Source of the DNA: Embleya sp042956465
GTDB lineage: Bacteria; Actinomycetota; Actinomycetes; Streptomycetales; Streptomycetaceae
DNA length: 64,000 nt
Assembly (NCBI RefSeq): GCF_042956465.1
Contig: NZ_JBIBGL010000001.1
Coordinates: forward strand, 496,001-560,000
Direction of reading: 5' to 3'
Shown one piece after another: positions 60,018 to 64,000 of the stretch. How positions within the stretch are numbered: the stretch's first letter is position 1; every line of letters starts with the position of its first letter. Position numbers and translations under genes: made by a program. Under the pieces are notes generated by a model that was given only the letters and a program-made list of their open reading frames with translations, made no database searches and had not been told where the DNA came from.

Positions 60018-61061
60018 TCACAGGGCCGTATAGCGCACCGGGTCGCCGCCGGACTCCGCCGCCGCCCGTCCGCGCTTGACCAGGTGGCGCAGGTGAGCGG
60101 CGGCCTCGCTCAGGGCCAGTTGCCGATTCTGCGCGCCCAGCTGCGCCCACGGCCGGTTCCAGTCCATGCCCTCGGCGATCTGCCACAGGGTCAGCGATGC
60201 CGCGCGCAGCCGGGTGTGCAGCGCCGCGAGCCGCACCTCGTGCAGCCCGGCCACCTCCGCGGCCCGGCCCGCCGCGTCCGTGAAGGCGTGCTCGTGCGCG
60301 GGCAGCACGCCGGTGATCGGCAACCGTGCGACACGTGTCAGGGAGGCCAGGAAGTCGCCCAGCGGGTCGGCCTCCTCGGCCTCGTCGTACAGCCCGATGT
60401 GCGGCGTGATCGAGGGCAACAGGTGGTCGCCGGAGAGCAGCCGACCGTCGTCGCCCTCCAGGTGCAGGCAGACATGGCCGGGTGTGTGGCCGGGCGTCCA
60501 CACCGTGCGTACGGTGCGACCCGGCGCGGGGGCGAGTTCGCCGTGCACCAACTCGCGGTCGGGCACCGCGTAGCGCAGGCGCGGTCGGCTGCTCCCGGCC
60601 GCGGCGGTGCGCAGGCCGGTGAGCGCGTCCAGGGCCTCCTGCGGGGCGCCCGCGAGAGTGAGCACCTCCAAGTGGTGCCGCAACCACGCGGCGCGCGGCG
60701 CGCTGTTGATCTGCTCGACCTGTTCGGCGTCCGCCGCATGCAGCGCGATCCACGCGCCGGAGACCTCGCGCACCTTCTCGGACAGTCCGTGGTGGTCGGG
60801 GTGTGCGTGGGTGACCAGGACGCCGTGCACGTCCTCGATCGAGGTGCCGACCTCGACCAGGCCGTCGACCAGGGCCCGGTAGGAGATCGGGTCGTCCCAG
60901 CCCGAGTCGACCAGGACCGGCCCCGCGTCGGTTTCGAGTACGTAGACGAGGGTGCAACCGAGCGGATTGTTCGGGATCGGAACCGGGACGGTCCACACGC
61001 CGTTGCCCAGATCGGCGACACGGGGAGCGGGTGGGGTGGGGCGGTCGGGTGCGGTGGTCAC
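60018..61061 (-). CDS. Metallo-beta-lactamase-fold hydrolase
   Basis: A 347-residue metallohydrolase with the zinc motif THAHPDHHG, the second His in GHTPGHVCLHL and the bridging Asp in LLSGDHLLP. The C-terminal extension (~80 residues) is helical and is usual in the MBL group that includes glyoxalase II-like and lactonase enzymes. GTG 61061 has AAGGAGG 6 bases upstream. A KstR-like site lies 78 bases upstream. The substrate is unknown, perhaps an acyl-thioester. Confidence 0.85.
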   Translation of the reverse strand: MTTAPDRPTPPAPRVADLGNGVWTVPVPIPNNPLGCTLVYVLETDAGPVLVDSGWDDPISYRALVDGLVEVGTSIEDVHGVLVTHAHPDHHGLSEKVREVSGAWIALHAADAEQVEQINSAPRAAWLRHHLEVLTLAGAPQEALDALTGLRTAAAGSSRPRLRYAVPDRELVHGELAPAPGRTVRTVWTPGHTPGHVCLHLEGDDGRLLSGDHLLPSITPHIGLYDEAEEADPLGDFLASLTRVARLPITGVLPAHEHAFTDAAGRAAEVAGLHEVRLAALHTRLRAASLTLWQIAEGMDWNRPWAQLGAQNRQLALSEAAAHLRHLVKRGRAAAESGGDPVRYTAL

Positions 61062-61383
61062 GGGCGGCCTCCTTCTCGACGGTTCTCGAAGTGGCGCCAG
61101 TCGAACGCCGGATGCCCGCCCGGCTTCGGTGATCACCATAGAACACGTTCTCTCATACACCACCGAGCCGGTGACTTGAGGGGTCGTCAGATCGAGATCC
61201 GGCACGTACGATCCTTACCTGTCAGCCGATGAGACTCCAGTCTCATTCGAGCCCGGAATGCGTTGTTCCCTCGGCGGCAAACTGATATCTGTTCTAGTCA
61301 GTGTTCAGTCAGAGTTCTGCTCATAGCCCGCAAGCCCCTGTATCGCGCAGCGTGTGTGCACGCCCGCACCGAGGAGGACCGTG
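61062..61383. promoter_or_regulatory. Divergent control region with KstR-like site and 18-base palindrome
   Basis: 322 bases without a gene between divergent genes. TAGAACACGTTCTC at 61139-61152 matches the KstR consensus TNNAACNNGTTNNA at all but one position. ATGAGACTCCAGTCTCAT at 61229-61246 is a perfect 8-2-8 palindrome, a different type of operator. TGATATCTGTTCTA at 61283-61296 is a weak, one-sided KstR-like site. Confidence 0.6.
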
Positions 61384-62847
61384 ATGACGGATATCGTGGA
61401 GCACAGCCAACTGGTCATCGGCGGACAGCTGGTGGACCCGATTGGCAAGGACACGATCGAGGTCGTCTCGCCCCACACCGAAGAGGTCATCGCGCGCGTT
61501 CCGCACGCCTCGACCGCGGACGTGGACGCCGCGGTCGCCGCCGCGCGCAAGGCATTCGAAGAGGGCCCGTGGCCGCGGATGTCGTTGGACGAGCGGATCG
61601 CCATCCTGGAGAAGATCCGCGACGGCTTCATGACGCGTTCGCAGGAGATCGCCGAGGTGGTCGCCTCGCAGAACGGCTCGCCGGTCGGCTGGGGCCTGTT
61701 CGCGCAGGCCATCGGCGCCGGGATGATCTACGACACGGTGGCCAAGATCGCCCGCGACTACCAGTGGGAGGAGAAGCGGACCGGCCTGCTCAACCCGCTG
61801 CTGATCCGCCGCGAGGCGGTCGGCGTGGTGGCCGCCGTGGTGCCCTGGAACGTCCCGCAGTTCGTCACCGCCGCCAAGCTGGCGCCGGCGATCGCGGCCG
61901 GCTGCACGATCGTGCTCAAGCCGTCCCCGGAGACCCCGCTCGACTCGTACATCCTGGCCGAGATCTGTCGTGAGGCGGGCCTGCCCGACGGCGTGCTGAG
62001 CATCGTCGCCGCCGACCGCGAGGTCAGCGAATACCTGGTGGCCCACCCCGGCATCGACAAGGTCGCCTTCACCGGCTCGGTCGGCGCGGGCAAGCGCATC
62101 ATGGAGGTCGCCGCGCGCAACCTCACCCGGGTCACCCTGGAACTGGGCGGCAAGTCGGCGGCGATCATCCTGCCCGACGCCGACCTGGAGCACACCGCCA
62201 CGACGCTGCTGCCCAACTCGTACATGAACAACGGCCAGGCGTGCGTGGCGCAGACCCGGATCCTGGCGCCGCGCAGCCGCTACGACGAGATCGCCGAGCG
62301 GTTCACCGCGTGGGTCGGCGAGCTCAAGGTCGGCGACCCGATGGCGGCCGACACCCAGGTCGGCCCGCTGGTGGCCAAGCGGCAGCAGCAGCGCTCCTTC
62401 GACTACATCCGGATCGGCCAGGAGGAGGGCGCCAAGCTGCTCGCCGGCGGCGGCCGTCCCGAGGCGCTGGAGAAGGGCTGGTACGTCGAGCCCACGCTGT
62501 TCGGCGACGTGGACAACGCGATGCGGATCGCGCAGGAGGAGATCTTCGGCCCGGTCGTGGCGCTGATCCCCTACGACGACGAGGAGCAGGCGATCGCGCT
62601 GGCCAACGACTCGGACTTCGGGTTGTCCGGCAGCGTGTGGACCAACGACATCGAGAAGGGCATCGACGTCGCCCGGCGGATCCGCACGGGCACCTACTCG
62701 GTGAACACGTTCGGCCTGGACTTCTTCGGCCCGTTCGGCGGCTTCAAGAACTCGGGCATCGGCCGCGAGTTCGGGATCGAGGGCCTGGGCGCGTACACCG
62801 AGGCCAAGTCGATCGCGTTGCCCGCGGGCTACGACGCGCAGATCTGA
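61384..62847 (+). CDS. Aldehyde dehydrogenase (Rv0768-like)
   Basis: A 487-residue aldehyde dehydrogenase: VVPWNVPQFVTAAKLAPAIAAGC, RVTLELGGKSAAI with the base Glu, and NNGQACVAQTRI with the catalytic Cys. ATG 61384 has GAGGAGG upstream. It resembles the mycobacterial ALDH located beside P450 and ferredoxin genes; here a [3Fe-4S] ferredoxin follows. It probably oxidises an aldehyde from steroid or terpenoid breakdown, which is inferred from the KstR-like regulator nearby. Confidence 0.93.
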   Translation: MTDIVEHSQLVIGGQLVDPIGKDTIEVVSPHTEEVIARVPHASTADVDAAVAAARKAFEEGPWPRMSLDERIAILEKIRDGFMTRSQEIAEVVASQNGSPVGWGLFAQAIGAGMIYDTVAKIARDYQWEEKRTGLLNPLLIRREAVGVVAAVVPWNVPQFVTAAKLAPAIAAGCTIVLKPSPETPLDSYILAEICREAGLPDGVLSIVAADREVSEYLVAHPGIDKVAFTGSVGAGKRIMEVAARNLTRVTLELGGKSAAIILPDADLEHTATTLLPNSYMNNGQACVAQTRILAPRSRYDEIAERFTAWVGELKVGDPMAADTQVGPLVAKRQQQRSFDYIRIGQEEGAKLLAGGGRPEALEKGWYVEPTLFGDVDNAMRIAQEEIFGPVVALIPYDDEEQAIALANDSDFGLSGSVWTNDIEKGIDVARRIRTGTYSVNTFGLDFFGPFGGFKNSGIGREFGIEGLGAYTEAKSIALPAGYDAQI

Positions 62848-62926
62848 CCGCAGCCGCCGGCCCGCTCCGCGCGGGCGGGTCGGCGGCTCCAGGCCCCGCG
62901 AGGCCGAGCGAAGAAGAGGTGTTCTG

Positions 62927-63157
62927 ATGGGTGATCGCTGGCGCGTCGAGGTCGACAGGGGCGTCTGCATCGGTTCGGGCATGTGCATCGGCAGCGCCCC
63001 GACCGATTTCAAGCTGGACGCGGGTCGGCAGTCGCACCCCAGGGCCGAGGAGATGGACGCCTCGGACGCGATCCTGGAGGCGGCCGAGAGCTGCCCGGTC
63101 GAGGCGATCTCGATCGTCGAGATCGCCTCGGGCAAGCCGGTGTTCCCGCCGGACTAG
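62927..63157 (+). CDS. [3Fe-4S] ferredoxin
   Basis: A 76-residue ferredoxin. Cluster ligands are Cys in VCIGSGMC (C-x5-C) and Cys in SCPVEAI, the pattern of actinobacterial P450-partner ferredoxins with a 3Fe-4S cluster. ATG 62927 has AGAAGAGG upstream. Such proteins feed electrons to cytochromes P450, but no P450 is in the window; one may lie beyond the right edge. Confidence 0.92.
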   Translation: MGDRWRVEVDRGVCIGSGMCIGSAPTDFKLDAGRQSHPRAEEMDASDAILEAAESCPVEAISIVEIASGKPVFPPD

Positions 63158-63265
63158 CCCGTGTCCGGCGGGCGGCGGCGTGGTGTCGAGGCGGCGCCGA
63201 CGCCCGGTCGGGCCGCCGCCCCGCCGGACCGGTTCGTGCGGTGACCGCGGCGCGGCGGGTGCGGC

Positions 63266-63871
63266 TCAGTCCTCCGGGATCAGCCGGCAGACCGTTTCGA
63301 TGTCGGTGCGGACCTGGGCGATGGAGGCTCGGCCGTTCAGCCACGCGATCAGCGACGAGTGCCACGTGTGGGTGATCACCCGGATCACCGCGAGGTCCTC
63401 GGCGGTCGGCTCGCCGGTCGGCTCGTCGCCGCTGATCGCCTCCAGGATCATCGTGGTGGTCTCCCGGCTGACCGTGTCCACCTCCGCGCCGACCGAGCGG
63501 TCCGCGAACTGGAGCGCGCGCATCATCGCCTCGGTCAGGTGCGGCTCGCGCTGCATGCCCTTGAACGCGCGCAGCAGCGTGTCCACCACCCGCTCGCGCG
63601 AGCCCGCGCTCCGCGGGGGGCGCCGGCGCAGCTGCGCGTGCAGCTGATCCAGCTGGTCGTACATGGTCGCCACGAGCAGGTGCACCTTGGACGGGAAGTA
63701 GCGGTACAGCGTGCCCAGTGCGACCTCGGACAGCTCGGCGACCTCGCGCATCTGGACCGATTCGTAGCCGCCGCGGGCGGCCAGTTGGGTGGTCGCGCGC
63801 AGGATCCGCCGGCGGCGCGCCTCCTGCCGCTCGGTCAGCGGCGCCCGGTCGGCCTTCGTATACGTCGTCAT
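63266..63871 (-). CDS. KstR-like TetR family regulator
   Basis: A 201-residue TetR-type regulator. The DNA-binding domain ILRATTQLAARGGYESVQMREVAELSEVALGTLYRYFPSKVHLLVATM is very close to that of mycobacterial KstR, and so is the ligand domain (MQREPHLTEAMMRALQFADRS, WHSSLIAWLNGRAS). KstR represses cholesterol catabolism genes until a steroid-CoA binds. The start is ATG 63871. A strict KstR-type box lies 111 bases upstream at the window edge. Confidence 0.9.
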   Translation of the reverse strand: MTTYTKADRAPLTERQEARRRRILRATTQLAARGGYESVQMREVAELSEVALGTLYRYFPSKVHLLVATMYDQLDQLHAQLRRRPPRSAGSRERVVDTLLRAFKGMQREPHLTEAMMRALQFADRSVGAEVDTVSRETTTMILEAISGDEPTGEPTAEDLAVIRVITHTWHSSLIAWLNGRASIAQVRTDIETVCRLIPED

Positions 63872-63981
63872 GTCAGCCTCTCGGTGCGCGGCGGTTCGCC
63901 GGCCGGTGTGTTACGGGTCACGCGGTGCTCGTCGCAGTGGGTACCCGGCGGTATCTTGGCTGCTCTCCGACGAGCAGATAC

Positions 63982-63995
63982 TGAAACTTGTTCTA
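63982..63995 (+). promoter_or_regulatory. KstR-type box
   Basis: TGAAACTTGTTCTA matches all defined positions of TNNAACNNGTTNNA. It lies upstream of the KstR-like gene and would also serve any divergent gene beyond the right edge. Confidence 0.7.
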
Positions 63996-64000
63996 GATTA

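Noticed and set aside
61321..63135. A 604-residue minus-strand frame over the aldehyde dehydrogenase
   Set aside because: Shadow of the well-supported plus-strand ALDH and ferredoxin genes.
1..64000. CRISPR arrays, insertion sequences, phage or plasmid genes
   Set aside because: No regularly spaced repeat-spacer array, transposase, integrase or terminal inverted repeats of insertion-sequence type were seen.

Overview
The window is very GC-rich, with strong codon-position GC bias, GTG and TTG starts, ATGA/GTGA gene overlaps and long antisense open frames. Gene content (discrete sugar ABC permeases without an ATPase, ECF sigma factor, PrsW, Streptomyces-type intergenic repeats, a KstR-like regulator) points to a Streptomycetaceae-like actinomycete chromosome. 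The genus cannot be fixed from the sequence alone. No tRNA, rRNA, CRISPR array, insertion sequence or phage gene was recognised.

Layout. 1-6.5 kb: end of a carboxylesterase, an SDR oxidoreductase, a tandem repeat block, an MFS exporter/beta-propeller pair, a secreted phosphoesterase and a 1-kb decayed stretch carrying an inverted copy of the phosphoesterase 3' end. 6.5-26 kb: the main accessory locus. It is a seven-gene minus-strand operon (24596 down to 7467) coding for a two-protein iterative polyketide/fatty-acid synthase of the PUFA-synthase/heterocyst-glycolipid (hglE) type, followed by a discrete acyl carrier protein, an alpha/beta hydrolase, a GT1 glycosyltransferase, a membrane protein with a methyltransferase domain and a galactokinase-like protein that has lost its signature motifs. 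Two related LysR regulators flank it. 26-32.6 kb: a beta-galactoside utilisation locus (GH35 enzyme, lipoprotein binding protein, two permeases, AraC regulator). 32.7-53.7 kb: mostly housekeeping, membrane and stress genes, including a kinase with Sel1-like repeats, cold-shock protein plus DEAD-box helicase, L,D-transpeptidase, ECF sigma/membrane partner, TerB, PrsW, thioredoxin, serine hydrolase, LMW phosphatase, GNAT, SDR and FmdB. 53.8-59.9 kb: secreted M9 collagenase, aldehyde dehydrogenase with DUF779 partner, and a secreted alpha/alpha-barrel repeat protein. 60-64 kb: metallo-beta-lactamase-fold hydrolase, a second aldehyde dehydrogenase, a [3Fe-4S] ferredoxin and a KstR-like TetR regulator, with KstR-box-like sites in the intergenic regions.

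How the main locus may work (inference): synthase A (enoyl reductase-like flavin domain, KS, AT, ACP, KR) and synthase B (KS, AT, DH, phosphopantetheinyl transferase) together supply a full reductive cycle and their own carrier activation, so they could build a polyene or reduced long acyl chain iteratively. The hydrolase could release it, and the glycosyltransferase and methyltransferase could decorate it, giving a glycolipid-like product. Nothing in the sequence fixes the chain length or product. The most interesting points are this operon with its pseudo-galactokinase, a start-codon-adjacent RNA hairpin in front of the cold-shock helicase, and the KstR-like site cluster at the right edge.
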